Assembly (NCBI GenBank): GCA_025667525.1
Contig: CM046879.1
Coordinates: 387,275,039 to 387,339,038 of the forward strand
DNA from: Glebionis coronaria
Taxonomy: Eukaryota > Streptophyta > Magnoliopsida > Asterales > Asteraceae
DNA length: 64,000 bases
Direction: 5' to 3'
The notes under the pieces are model-generated. The model saw only the letters and a list, made by a program, of their open reading frames with translations, was not told the origin of the DNA and did no database searches. Each line of letters opens with the position of its first letter. Within the stretch, counting starts at the first letter, position 1. Of this stretch, positions 37,000-49,895 are shown piece after piece. Made by a program: the position numbers and the translations under genes.

Positions 37000-37686
37000 T
37001 CAGCCCATAGATTTAGAACAATAAGACGTCTTAGAAGTCGAGGGTTGAGAAGAAGGAACAACTTGAAATCCATCAAGGGTAGGGGTAATCACACGACATT
37101 TCTCACGAGACGAGGCGGCTTTACTTTGTTCCTTCGGATTTGAAACGGTGTCACTAGGTAACGAACTCAACGAAGCACCCGAGGACTTGTTCATAATGGC
37201 CGAAAACATCTTTTTTATGTCAATTTGTCCTTGCTCAATCTTCGTGTTTTGAAGTTTCAAAGTATTGGTAAAGTCATTTTTCAAAGTACCAATTTCTCCC
37301 TCTAATCGTCTCATATTAGCCTCATTCGTTTTCATGTAGTTTTGAAAATTGTTTGACGAACTATTTTGATTAGCATTAAAGTTCCCTTGGTTTTGATTAC
37401 TTCTTTGAAAGTTTCCTTGATTACCACTCGATAAATTGTTACCTTGATTGTTGTTTTTTGAAAAATTCTATTTTTGATTATTGTCTCAATTTTGCCAATT
37501 CAAATTACGACCTTGATTATAACCTTGATTTTGATTCGAAACATTTCCTTGTTGATTATTTCCTTGAAAATTGTTTCGGTTTTGATTAAAATTGTTGCCT
37601 TGGTTATAATTGCCTTGTTGTGATGGATCGGCGTTATTTTGATTAGAAAAATTGTTGTTTAACGCACTCACATTCGACGTTTGTCC
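37000..37686 (-). pseudogene. Element D gag C-terminal part
   Basis: Continues from the gag piece at 49597-49895 once B2 is removed. An Asn/Gln-rich low-complexity region (NNNFSNQNNADPSQQ and following) is followed by a coiled-coil part (MRRLEGEIGTLKNDF, then MFSAIMNKSSG) and SDTVSNPKEQ, which matches SNTVSNPKGE in element C. At least two in-frame stops occur (near 37455 and 37486). Confidence 0.85.
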
Positions 37687-37691
37687 ATCCG

Positions 37692-40488
37692 TCTAACAGC
37701 CCACCAAATGCTATGCGCAGCGGAACTACAACATTTGGGTGCTAGGCAGTTATCATTGCACACAAGATATATCGAACGACTCCTAAGAGACGTCAATTTA
37801 AAACTTAAATTAAAAATTGTTAAAAGATACATGTCTACGGTTTTTCCAACCCCAATTGATACAACAGAGTTTAGCGTTTACGGTCCCCATGAATCTCAAC
37901 CCAAAAGTTAGAGTTTTCACAACAACATAACATTAAAGTTAAAAATGTTTAAGTAATAACGGGAGGAAAAACAAGCAGACTCCAAGCCATACACACAACA
38001 TCCATCCCATGCACGCTCCATGCTATACTTCGGCGGTTACCTGAAACACATGCTAAATTTGGTCAACGAAAACGTTGAGTGGAATTCATAGGTTTTACAA
38101 TTCATTTTGAACATATGTGAAATAAAAACCATTCACGATCATTCATAGACTTGTCGATCAAACAATCTATATTCAAGGTACTGGCAATTGTGTTTAAGCT
38201 CATGACACTAAACCGTTAACTCAATCACCCGCGTAATAATTACCGGCGTGATTCAGATGAAACCAAGGCCCCTAATAAGGCATCAGTTGCAATTATACCT
38301 TATCTCTTATCACAAATTATCCGTCCGCAGGGGGTATCAACGTACTAGCCCTCGTCTCGGATAGGGTAGTCAACCCCATAGTACTATCACTTTGTATAAG
38401 CGGCTATTTCTAATCCACGCTAGGACTAAACAATAGTTAATAGTTCATGAATTTAGGGACTTTTGCAACTAGGTACTCAACACAATTTCAAAGGCAACAT
38501 TCGGGTCCAACAATCATTCATGACATATGTTCATTTTAAAAACTAGCATGCATTTCCCTCGCGGGTAAAACAGTTTGAAATAATAATAAGCGAGGCTATA
38601 AATTCACACCTTATATAACAAGTAGTCGATAGTTCGAGAGACGGTCACTGACGACGATACGGATGCCCGGGTAAATCAACACCTATCAAACCAAATAACG
38701 CGTAATGAGTAATCTCATTTTAAAACCTTATGGTACTGTATAAAATACATAAATACTAGTCACTTATGACAATTACAACTCACGCCAAAACAAAACAACA
38801 AGCGTTACTCATTTTACACCATTCGTCCTTATTATTAACGTTATCCATTTTTATTCATTTTCACCGATACTTACCAAAAGTACGGGCTGTTTTACCATAC
38901 TTAACCATCTTTATAAAATTTGACAAAATTCTCAAAAATACTATAAGACCTGTAGAAAACACATATTTAATCCCAACAAAAATTTTTACTTCTACGACCC
39001 GTTACTCAACACTTTTCCAAAAACTACGTTTCTCGGACTGAAATTGTACTTTGACCAAGTCGGACTCATTTGACCCGTTTAAAACACTCCATTGACCCAT
39101 TTGACACCTAAGTCCTATAATAGACTCAAATGTGCAGGTTTGACATCAAAATTCAGCCCTTGACCATTTACCAAACTAGACTTATAGTCCCCGGGATTTG
39201 ACCTAAAACCAAGCATAACTTCGGATTATGACGGTTTTCATCTCCCGGTACACGAATTTCAAAACGTCGTAACTTTTGACTTGTTAGGAGTCGTAAGCTC
39301 TACCTTATACCAAATCGAAGCTAAGAAAATGCTCTACAAATCTATCCTATCCACAAGACCTGTTTTCAAAATAATTTTTACGAAAATGCCTTAAACTTTC
39401 TGCCTAAAATCAACCTTACCAAAATCACACTAATGCTCGTTTCCAAACCCATTTATCATCACTAGACATCATCCTAAGCATCCCTAATCACAACCAAACC
39501 ATGTTTTCAGTCCCTAACCCCTATTGATCATCAACCTCATAAACTAAAATCCTAAAAACAAACATGCAAGTACTTGTACCCATCTAAAACATCTATAAAC
39601 ACAAGATTAAACACAAACCCATGCTCAAAACATCAATCACCATGGTCCCCCAAACACCCCCCCCATTGCCGTGGGGTTTGGGTGACCAAAACACCACAAC
39701 CAAATCAATTTTGGTGGGTTTGTTTAGTGATTATTCCCCCATTACACATGAATTAAACATGCATTTATCCAATTAACATCAAAAACGATTTTGAAAAATT
39801 CCTTTGATTCTTGAAAAAAAAATATGAATGCATGTTGGATTAGATTACATAGAAAGATAGGGAATGATTAGATTAGAGGTGGTCTAACCTTAGTTTTAAT
39901 CAAAACCAAGTAGAAAGAAAATTAAGGGTGGTTTATGGTGGGTTGGGGGTGGCCGTCGGCCTAAAGGAGAAGAGAGGGAGAGATGAAAAAAAATTTTTAC
40001 AAGTGTTTTTGTGATGTATGTGTTTTCTTTCCCCTTTTGTAAAAATTGGAAGGACCTCTTGTGCAATTTAAGCTTTCTTTTGGCCTCAAGTAAAAACGAC
40101 ACTAAAACTTTGCAGGATTGACTCACTAGTCATTTTAGAAAATTTTACGGGAGTCGGAAATTATCCCAAACACTCCAAAATACTTTTGGGATACTTTAAA
40201 TGTACCCGGAAAGCAATAAAACTCACCCGACTCGACTTAACACGAACCGTAAGTAAAATTCTCGAAAATTTACATTATCGATAAAACGTCAATAATTATA
40301 GAAATTTTGGCATCCATCGGGATCGTATTCGTCATCGTCCTTCTTAAATCGTCAATCGTCAAAATTATAACCTCGAACATCGATTTCAACCAAAATACTA
40401 AAATATATAGCAATTAATATTTATTAAAAATTTCAAAAATTAGCGTAATTTAGGGTAATTTTAGTGACCTCGGTTCTAGGGTATCACA
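37692..40488 (-). repeat. B2 3' LTR (element sense)
   Basis: A 2797-bp LTR nearly identical to 46792-49591. A C-run at 39657-39664 has 8 bases here and 12 in the partner. Short ORFs in it are present in both LTRs only because the LTRs are copies. Confidence 0.96.
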
Positions 40489-40501
40489 TCCACCCCTCCT
40501 T
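40489..40501 (-). other. B2 polypurine tract
   Basis: On minus AAGGAGGGGTGGA directly precedes the TGTGATACC start of the 3' LTR. Confidence 0.85.
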
Positions 40502-40539
40502 AAAGAGAGCGACGTCCCGGCGCTCGCCTCTTCTTATAC

Positions 40540-43500
40540 TCACATTTCGTGCCGCTGGAACAGATGAGGATACCTTTCCTTGAAAAAGTCCTCACGTTCC
40601 CAAGTGTATTCCGGTCCGCGCCTAGAATTCCATCGAACCTTCACAATAGGAATTCTACTACGCTTCAGCCTTTTGACCTCTCGGTCCATAATTTCCACGG
40701 GTTCTTCCACAAAATGCATTTTGTCGTCCAGTTGAATCTCGTCCAAAGGAATCACCAATTCCTTATCCGCCAAACTCTTCTTCAAGTTCGATACGTGAAA
40801 CGTGTCATGAATAGCACTACTCGCTCGGCAACTCTAACTTGTACGCTACTGGTCCAATTCGTTTAACGATCTTAAATGGTCCAATATACCTCGGACTCAA
40901 CTTTCCTTTCTTCCCAAAACGAATTACACCCTTCCACGGCGATACCTTAAGCATAACCATATCTCCGACTTCAAATTCCAACGGTTTTCTTCTGTTATCG
41001 GCATAACTCTTCTGTCGGCTTCTCGCAGCAAGTAGTCGGTTCTTGATTTGCACAATCTTCTCGGTCGTCTCTAAAACCATTTCGGGTCCAATCAATTGAC
41101 TTTCCCCTACTTCACTCCAACACACAGGCGATCTACACTTCCTTCCATACAATGCTTCGAACGGTGCTGCCTTGATACTTGCATGGTAACTATTATTATA
41201 CGAAAACTCCACTAGAGGCAAGTGGCGTTCCCAACTTCCTCCAAAATCGATCACGCATGCTCGGAGCATGTCCTCCATCGTCTGAATAGTTCGTTCACTC
41301 TGGCCGTCAGTCTCCGGATGATAAGCCGTACTTAAATTCAATTCAGTGCCCATCGCACGTTGAAGCGATTTCCAAAATTCTGATGTAAATCTACTATCGC
41401 GATCCGAAATGATCGATAACGGCACTCCATGTCTGCAGATGATCTCTTTCACGTACACACTGGCCAGCTTTTCCATACTGTCCGTCTTCTTCATAGGTAA
41501 GAAATGAGCAGATTTCGTCAATCTATCCACTATTACCCATATCATATCACATCCATTAGGAGTTCTAGGTAAACCCGTCACGAAATCCATAGCGATTTTC
41601 TCCTATTTCCATTCTGGGATCTCTGGTTGTACCAACAACCCAGACGGTTTCTTATGTTCTGCTTTAACTTTCGCACAAGTCAAACACTTACTAACGTAAC
41701 GAGCAATATCCGCCTTCATATTCGGCCACCAATAAACTTTCTTCAGGTCGTGATACATCTTATCTGATCCAGGATGTATCGAATACTTCGACTTATGAGA
41801 CTCGTTCATAACCAAATCTCGTACTCCAGGCTTTCCTTCCTCAGATGAACACAATGGTAACCAAATCCGATTCTCGAAATATCTCAATCCGTCTGACCTA
41901 ATCACAAAAAGAGGTTTCAACATTCTTCCCAAGTTCTCAGCTTCAACATTCCCTTTCATTAATCCCCTCTCTTGAGCCTTCAATATAGTTTCGGTTAAGT
42001 CAACGCTCTCAGTCATCACCAAAGCTCTGACTCTCAAAGGTTTCTCTCGATCCTTCCTACTAAGTGCATCCGCTACAACATTCGCCTTACCAGGATGGTA
42101 GCGAATTTCACAGTCATAATCACTAAGTAATTCTACCCATCGTCTCTGTCGCATGTTCAATTCCTTTTGATCTAAAATGTGTTGCAAACTCTTGTGGTCA
42201 GTGAATACAACACACTTCGTCCCATACAAATAATGTCTCCACAACTTCAACGCAAAAACCACAGCTCCTAATTCCAAATCGTGCGTCGTGTAGTTCTCCT
42301 CATTCTTCCTTAGTTGCCTCGACGCGTAAGCTATCACCTTGTCACGCTGCATCAATACCGCTCCATAACCTTTACGAGATGCGTCACAATACACTACAAA
42401 GTCTTCGGTTCCTTCAGGTAATGACAATATCGGTGCGGAACATAACTTGTCCTTGAGCGTTTTGAAAGCGAATTCTTCCTCATCTCCCATTCATACACCC
42501 TATTCTTTTCGGTAAGCTTTGTCAATGGCTTTGCTATCAACGAAAATCCTTCAATGAACCTCCGATAATATCTAGCTAAACCAAGGAATTGTCAAACTTC
42601 AGTCGGCGTTGTCGGTGTCGACCATTCCCTGATCGCTTCGACCTTGGCAGGATCCACGCGAACTCCTTTGCTATCAATCACGTGACCAAGGAATTGCACG
42701 GATTCTAACCAAAACTCACACTTCGAGAACTTCGCATACAGCTTCTCTTTCTTCAGCAGATCCAATATCTTTCTCAGGTGCTTCTCGTGCTCCTCCTTAC
42801 TCTTAGAGTAAATAAGAATATCATTGATAAAAACAATAACAAACTTATCTAGATACGGCTTGCATACGCGATTCATAAGGTCCATGAATACAGCAGGCGC
42901 GTTTGTCAACCCAAACGGCATCACTCGAAATTCAAAGTGTCCATACCGCGTAGGAAAGGCAGTTACAGGGATATCCTCCTCTCTTTCACGTAGTTGATGA
43001 TACCCTGATCTTAGATCGATCTTTGAGTATACACTGGAACCTTGCAATTGATCAAACAAATCGTCAATCATCGGCAATGGATACCGATTCTTAACCGTCA
43101 GCTTGTTGAGTTCTCTATAGTCAATACACATCCGAAATGAACCATCTTTCTTCTTTACAAACAACACTGGCGCTCCCCATGGTGATGAACTTGGCCTAAT
43201 AAATCCTTTGTCCATCAACTCCTTCAGTTGATCCGATAACTCCTTTAACTCGGATGGTGCTAATCGATAGGGTGCACGCGCAACCGGCGCAGCTCCTGGC
43301 ACCAAATCAATTCGAAACTCGACCTCACGGGTGGGTGGTAAACCTGGCAGCTCGTCTGGAAAAACTTCCAGATATTCGCAGATAACAGGTACCTCTTCAA
43401 TCCTCGCCTCTAAATCACCATCACTCGAAACTTGTGCCAAAAACACATCGCATCCACTCTCTACATACTTCATCATTTTCAAACAAGAAATCACCTTCAA

Positions 43501-44994
43501 ACGAGAAGTGCATTCGTCTCCCTTCACGGTCAAGACTTTATTCCTCAACGGAATCTGAACTAATCTCTCACCACAGACGATCACAGCACTGTGCGCCATT
43601 AGCCAATCCATTCCCACAATAACGTCAAACGATCCTAGCTCTATAGGCATCAAGTCGATTTTAAAAGTGTAATTTCCTAACTTCAAGGTACACCCTTTCA
43701 GTATAGAATTTGTACTAACAATTTTCCCATCGGCTAACTCAACGTTATAACTAGTCGCTAACAACACCGGTTTTCTATCGATATGACGACTAAATTTAAC
43801 ATCTACGAAACTCTTGTCGGAACCAGAATCAAACAAAATACTAGCATAACAAGCGTCTAGCAAAAACGTACCGGTAACCACGTTAGGACCCTGTGGTTTA
43901 TCAGCCGTCCCTACTTGATACACGGCAGCAGCATTGTTACCTCCTTGCTTGTTTCCTGCCTTCGGGCAATTCCCCTGCATATGGCCTCTCTCTCCACATC
44001 CAAAACAACCCCTCACTCTTATAGCATTTGCCCCAGTGGCTACCCCTTTTGTTCGGCAATCAGACATCCTATGACCCGCTTTTCCACATTTGCCGCATGC
44101 AGGCGGGCAATTCCCTACATGGTACAAGTTGCACCTACCACAGTGGGGATTCACCTTCGCTCCTCTGGGGTTTGTCACAGCTCTCATCCCTTTATTCCTT
44201 CGTTGGTTAAACTGCTGATTGCGGTTCTGGCCATGGTTGTTTCGGTTTCCACCTCGGCTTTGACCCTGGGATTGATTGCTCTGTGCCGTTTCCCATTTCC
44301 TCTTATTTCCTTCAGCAATGAAGTTCTTCTTGTCTTGGAGTTTGACATCCATCAACGCGTGAGCCATCTGGATCGCTTCATCAAACGACCCAGGTTTAGA
44401 CGAAGTCGTCTCACCCTTGATATTACTGGATAGACCTTTGATGTACTGTTTCATTTTCTTGGTATCATCGGCAAAAGTGTCTGAACACAAAAGGCTTAGT
44501 TCATTAAACCTCCTGGTGTAAGCAGTGATATCATTGTTTTTCAAAGTCAGGTGCCTCAACTCATCTTCCAATTGACCTAACTCCTCTTCCGGACAGAACT
44601 TCTTGGTCAAAAGAGCTTTAGTTGCAGTCCATGTTCTTGCATTCGCTACTGCCAATCCAACAGTGGCTACTTGGGTGTTCCACCAACTCAATGCACCGTT
44701 AAGAAATGTAGCAGCCGCAAACTTGACCTTGTTCGCTTCTGAACAACCACTAATCTCGAAAGTACTTTCAACCTTTTCTAACCATCTCCTGAGTTCTAGA
44801 GCTCCACCAGTTCCACGAAATTGCGTGGGACCACATTTTATGAAACTAGAGTAAGTACATTCTCTTGGGGCTTGCTGTCTCCCCGCATTTCTGCCCTGGT
44901 CTGGATTCCTTCCTGCTCGGTCTGCTTCCAGCGCATTCGCAATGGCTTCCTGAATCATCGTGTTTACACGGTCGGCGGTTAGTTTTGGAGGCAT
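40540..44994 (-). pseudogene. B2 gag-pol polyprotein, broken by two stops and two frameshifts
   Basis: Starts [11 protein letters not shown] at 44994. Gag with zinc knuckles ([14 protein letters not shown] and [14 protein letters not shown]), protease FDSGSDKSF, and RT with CIDYREL and [10 protein letters not shown], where the first Asp of the FIDD motif reads Asn. Lesions: TGA in place of an Arg codon at 42592-42594 (CGA to TGA, CpG type); loss of one G in WGDEEEFAF near 42490; TAG in place of Trp after IPEWK at 41603-41605; and a frame loss after KLELPSE near 40810. Integrase (HHCC, MDFVTGL, SDRDSRF, DGQSERT) and a chromodomain-like tail (VEIMDREVKRLK, then VRWNSRRGPEYTWE) end the polyprotein at 40540. 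Confidence 0.94.
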
Positions 44995-45353
44995 GGTGCG
45001 TTATCAAATATATCTTTCTGCAAGATAGGGAAAATAGAAAAACAATGTAAGTATACACATCAGGATTAAGATGGATTTCTCTTTCAAGACATAATATAAA
45101 TACAACGACACATCACTACAAAGTTACTAATATTCATCATTTCACATCAAAAAAGATCAAATTTAAGACATATCACAGATCATGAAAGGTAAACGTGGAT
45201 TGTATTGATAATCAACCAAAATTGTGACAAGTATTGCCACTACAATCATTCACCATAAAACTTAAGTCCTGAAGTTTTTCGTCATAATGCCATCATACAA
45301 AAGTCTAAAAAAGTTCTATTACAACGATCAAAGATAAAATATAAGACAAGCAA
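44995..45353 (-). other. B2 spacer between extra ORF and gag
   Basis: About 360 bases without a gene. A short antisense-like frame within it is not conserved in B1. Confidence 0.5.
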
Positions 45354-46397
45354 CTAGGCATGTGGTGATCCACACGGCCTCTTGGATGGCGGTTCATCGT
45401 CATCTTCCTCGGGTTCCTCATTGCTATCATCCTCGTCCACATCATCCATTTTTCTCTTTCCTTTGTCGTTCGGCCCACATTCAGTCTCCTTTTTCGTCCC
45501 TGACGTAGACCCACACTCAACCGCTACATGATTTCCCATAGTGATACAAGCACCTCTGGCAGGTGGCTGGATCATGAAGTCATTAGCTTCCATTTCCAAA
45601 TCGTCCACAAATCTCCAATCTGGGGGCAATGATGCTCTCACTCGATGCTCCCAACTCTGCATCCTAGACAATCTCACTTGATCTTCCCTAACACGGTCAA
45701 GACTGGCGCTCAAGTTCGCGATCATCGATCTTAGACTGTTGATATCACTTTTGTTTGCATTTCCATCATACTCAATTCTTAAAGTCCTTTCCAACAATCT
45801 TTGGTGTGCCCTTTCATTCTTATCAAACCTCTTAATTACCCTGGTCTCAACCACAAACCTCTCATACATCAACCTATCCATCCTCCTCAAACGACCCTCG
45901 GGATCCCAGTAGTGTCTTGGTCTCGGAAAGTAGACCCTTGCGATATTCTCATGAATAGATTGTGATTTTGATAAATTGCTGGACTCTGCACCGCTCCCAT
46001 TACTTACTCGAACAAATCCTGGCACTGTCCTCAAATAGTCCTTACAATTGTCCATCGGGCGACTAAAGGGTTGCTGCTCATATCGATCGGTCGGAGGTAC
46101 TTCATAACCTTTTGGCGAATTCGGAGAATGAAACAAATCAGGTTCGGTCTGACCTACATCATTCTCGGGAATACCATCATCCATCAGTTCCTCGGGCTCT
46201 TCCTCAGAATCCTCGCTCTCATCACTACTGATACTGAAGTTGTCCACCTCACTTTCATCATTGTCATTTTCCGGCCCTATTTCTTCTTCTGGAGCGATCC
46301 ATCCATTCTCATTATCCAGCGGGTTCGGAGGAAACGGTCCCCCTTCGTGACCTACGACGTAATCGTTTCCATTACCATTAGGCGGTACCTCGGCCAT
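45354..46397 (-). CDS. B2 extra ORF upstream of gag (acidic, coiled coil, NLS-like tail), intact
   Basis: An open frame of 347 codons in sense orientation between primer site and gag, with the start taken at MAEVPPNGNGND (46397); an upstream ATG at 46445 would add 16 residues. Residues about 35-95 are very acidic (ENDNDESEVDNF, then DSEEEPEELMDDG). The middle has charged helices and a heptad-like coiled coil (INSLRSMIANLSASLDRV). The end combines a basic KGKRKMDD, a run of acidic residues and PPSKRPCGSPHA, which looks like an NLS. No family recognised. The layout matches the B1 ORF at 19643-20641, yet the sequences are strongly diverged. It stays open in an element whose gag-pol is broken. 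Confidence 0.78.
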   Translation of the reverse strand: MAEVPPNGNGNDYVVGHEGGPFPPNPLDNENGWIAPEEEIGPENDNDESEVDNFSISSDESEDSEEEPEELMDDGIPENDVGQTEPDLFHSPNSPKGYEVPPTDRYEQQPFSRPMDNCKDYLRTVPGFVRVSNGSGAESSNLSKSQSIHENIARVYFPRPRHYWDPEGRLRRMDRLMYERFVVETRVIKRFDKNERAHQRLLERTLRIEYDGNANKSDINSLRSMIANLSASLDRVREDQVRLSRMQSWEHRVRASLPPDWRFVDDLEMEANDFMIQPPARGACITMGNHVAVECGSTSGTKKETECGPNDKGKRKMDDVDEDDSNEEPEEDDDEPPSKRPCGSPHA

Positions 46398-46770
46398 TCC
46401 TGCAATAACAGTGAATTTCGGAGGGTACGTAAGATAACTATACAATATTTATAAATACATGCATGCAAATGCAATGCAAAGGTGGTACATATGCCCAAAA
46501 TGTAATAATATGATGCTCATGCATGATTAATACAAAAATTACGGTGTCGGATATTCCACGTATAATTTCAACGTCTACTTATAGTAATTTCCATACTTAC
46601 GTAATAAATACCCTCATATATACTTCAACTCAAAAGTATACGTCAAATGCTATGAATACAAAAATAAATCTTACCGGAGCCATGCAGGATAGTTGTGTGT
46701 GCTTGGATAATTTCTTACGACACCAAAAGTTATAGTTTAGGATTTTCAAAACGACCTAGTTCTCTATAAC

Positions 46771-46788
46771 TCATGGCTCTGATTACCA
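46771..46788 (-). other. B2 primer-binding site (tRNA-iMet type)
   Basis: On minus TGGTAATCAGAGCCATGA, three bases inside the 5' LTR. It matches the initiator tRNA-Met site with one extra A after TGGTA. Confidence 0.8.
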
Positions 46789-46791
46789 ATC

Positions 46792-49591
46792 TCTAACACC
46801 CCACCAAATGCTATGCGCAGCGGAACTACAACATTTGGGTGCTAGGCAGTTATCATTGCACAAAAGATATATCGAACGACTCCTAAGAGACGTCAATTTA
46901 AAACTTAAATTAAAAATTGTTAAAAGATACATGTCTACGGTTTTTCCAACCCCAATTGATACAACAGAGTTTAGCGTTTACGGTCCCCATGAATCTCAAC
47001 CCAAAAGTTACAGTTTTCACAACAACATAACATTAAAGTTAAAAATGTTAAAGTAATAACGGGAGGAAAAACAAGCAGACTCCAAGCCATACACACAACA
47101 TCCATCCCATGCACGCTCCATGCTATACTTCAGCGGTTACCTGAAACACATGCTAAATTTGGTCAACGAAAACGTTGAGTGGAATTCATAGGTTTTACAA
47201 TTCATTTTGAACATATGTGAAATAAAAACCATTCACGATCATTCATAGACTTGTCGATCAAACAATCTATATTCAAGGTACTGGCAATTGTGTTTAAGCT
47301 CATGACACTAAACCGTTAACTCAATCACCCGCGTAATAATTACCGGCGTGATTCAGATGAAACCAAGGCCCCTAATAAGGCATCAGTTGCAATTATACCT
47401 TATCTCTTATCACAAATTATCCGTCCGCAGGGGGTATCAACGTACTAGCCCTCGTCTCGGATAGGGTAGTCAACCCCATAGTACTATCACTTTGTATAAG
47501 CGGCTATTTCTAATCCCCGCTAGGACTAAACAATAGTTAATAGTTCATGAATTTAGGGACTTTTGCAACTAGGTACTCAACACAATTTCAAAGGCAACAT
47601 TCGGGTCCAACAATCATTCATGACATATGTTCATTTTAAAAACTAGCATGCATTTCCCTCGCGGGTAAAACAGTTTGAAATAATAATAAGCGAGGCTATA
47701 AATTCACACCTTATATAACAAGTAGTCGATAGTTCGAGAGACGGTCACTGACGACGATACGGATGCCCGGGTAAATCAACACCTATCAAACCAAATAACG
47801 CGTAATGAGTAATCTCATTTTAAAACCTTATGGTACTGTATAAAATACATAAATACTAGTCACTTATGACAATTACAACTCACGGCAAAACAAAACAACA
47901 AGCGTTACTCATTTTACACCATTCGTCCTTATTATTAACGTTATCCATTTTTATTCATTTTCGCCGATACTTACCAAAAGTACGGGCTGTTTTACCATAC
48001 TTAACCATCTTTATAAAATTTGACAAAATTCTCAAAAATACTATAAGACCTGTAGAAAACACATATTTAAGCCCAACAAAAATTTTAACTTCTACGACCC
48101 GTTACTCAACACTTTCCAAAAACTACGTTTCTCTGACTGAAATTGTACTTTGACCAAGTCGGACTCATTTGACCCGTTTAAAACACTCCATTGACCCATT
48201 TGACACCTAAGTCCTATAATAGACTAAAATGTGCAGGTTTAACATCAAAATTCAGCCCTTGACCATTTACCAAACTAGACTTATAGTCCCCGGGATTTGA
48301 CCTAAAACCAAGCATAACTTCGGATTATGACGGTTTTCATCTCCCGGTACACGAATTTCAAAACGTCGTAACTTTTGACTCGTTAGGAGTCGTAAGCTCT
48401 ACCTTATACCATATCGAAGCTAAGAAAATGCTCTAAAAATCTATCCTATCCACAAGACCTGTTTTCAAAATAATTTTTACGAAAATGCCTTAAACTTTCT
48501 GCCTAAAATCAACCTTACCAAAATCACACTAATGCTCGTTTCCAAACCCATTTATCATCACTAGACATCATCCTAAGCATCCCTAATCACAACCAAACCA
48601 TGTTTTCAGTCCCTAACCCCTATTGATCATCAACCTCATAAACTAAAATCCTAAAAACAAACATGCAAGTACTTGTACCCATCTAAAACATCTATAAACA
48701 CAAGATTAAACACAAACCCATGCTCAAAACATCAATCACCATGGTCCCCCAAACACCCCCCCCCCCCATTGCCGTGGGGTTTGGGTGACCAAAACACCAC
48801 AACCAAATCAATTTTGGTGGGTTTGTTTAGTGATTATACCCCCATTACACATGAATTAAACATGCATTAATCCAATTAACATAAAAAACGATTTTGAAAA
48901 ATTCCTTTGATTCTTGAAAAAAAAATATGAATGCATGTTGGATTAGATTACATAGAAAGATAAGGAATGATTAGATTAGAGGTGGTCTAACCTTAGTTTT
49001 AATCAAAACCAAGTAGAAAAAAAATTAAGGGTGGTTTATGGTGGGTTGGGGGTGGCCGTCGGCCTAAAGGAGAAGAGAGGGAGAGATGAAAAAAAAATTT
49101 TACAAGTGTTTTTGTGATGTATGTGTTTTCTTTCCCCTTTTGTAAAAATTGGAAGTACCTCTTGTGCAATTTAAGCTTTCTTTTGGCCTCAAGTAAAAAC
49201 GACACTAAAACTTTGCGGGATTGACTCACTAGTCATTTTAGAAAATTTTACGGGAGTCGGAAATTATCCCAAACACTCTAAAATACTTTTGGGATACTTT
49301 ATATGTACCTGGAAAGCAATAAAACTCACCCGACTCGACTTAACACGAACCGTAAGTAAAATTCTCGAAAATTTACATTATCGATAAAACGTCAATAATT
49401 ATAGAAATTTGGGCATCCATCGGGATCGTATTCGTCATCGTCCTTCTTAAATCGTCAATCGTCAAAATTATAACCTCGAACATCGATTTCAACCAAAATA
49501 CTAAAATATATAGCAATTAATATTTATTAAAAATTTCAAAAATTAGCGTAATTTAGGGTAATGTTAGTGACCTCGGTTCTAGGGTATCACA
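46792..49591 (-). repeat. B2 5' LTR (element sense)
   Basis: A 2800-bp partner of 37692-40488, next to the primer site on its left and the ATCCG duplication on its right. Confidence 0.96.
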
Positions 49592-49596
49592 ATCCG

Positions 49597-49895
49597 TAGC
49601 CGCACACTCGTGATAATAATGAGGTCCACCACAAAACGTACACGATGCCTCAACCGCTTTCACCGTAGCAGGAGCGTCTTTCCTTTGCATTTCGACGAGA
49701 AAAGACGTAAACACATTCGTTAGCTTGTCGACTTTCGCATCAACCCTCTCAATGTCGTGATTAGAACTACTAACATTAGCGACATTGGCAACACTCATTG
49801 TGTTGCGGAGTTGGTAAAACCTTGGATCGATTCTCGATAGTCATTAATGCATCTTTTGGAGTCTTACAAAAAAAGTTGCCACCGGCGGTGGAATT
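49597..49895 (-). pseudogene. Element D gag central part with CCHC-like motif
   Basis: On minus this reads AGGNFFCKTPKDAL, then a one-base slip near 49820, then VDAKVDKLTNVF and the zinc motif CTFCGGPHYYHEC. The right edge is cut by element C at 49896 and the left edge by B2. Joining across B2 with one ATCCG copy continues in frame as CAATDGQTSNVSAL. The N-terminal gag and 5' LTR must lie beyond element C. Confidence 0.9.

Larger units (their letters stand above)
37692..49591 (-). mobile_element. Element B2: second Tekay-type chromovirus, complete with LTRs
   Basis: An 11.9 kb element in minus orientation. LTRs read TGTGATACC...TTAGA in element sense, flanked by target duplication ATCCG (37687-37691 and 49592-49596). 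Excision restores the gag frame of element D. Organisation equals B1 (primer site, extra ORF, gag-pol with chromodomain-like tail, polypurine tract), but sequences differ enough to be a separate family. Its gag-pol has more lesions than B1, although its LTRs look nearly identical to each other. Confidence 0.95.
26559..49895 (-). mobile_element. Element D: Athila-like gag-protease element, interrupted three times
   Basis: Minus-strand element whose 3' LTR is 26559-30068. Internal parts are 30069-31602, 34570-37686 and 49597-49895; the 5' LTR lies beyond inserted element C, outside the window. It contains hAT (31611-34561), B2 (37692-49591) and C (from 49896). Gag and an Athila-type protease are recognisable. 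Between protease and a 3' untranslated region shared with element C there is only about 1.6 kb of unfamiliar coding-like sequence in place of RT, RNase H and integrase. It therefore looks like a non-autonomous derivative dependent on a relative such as C. Confidence 0.8.
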
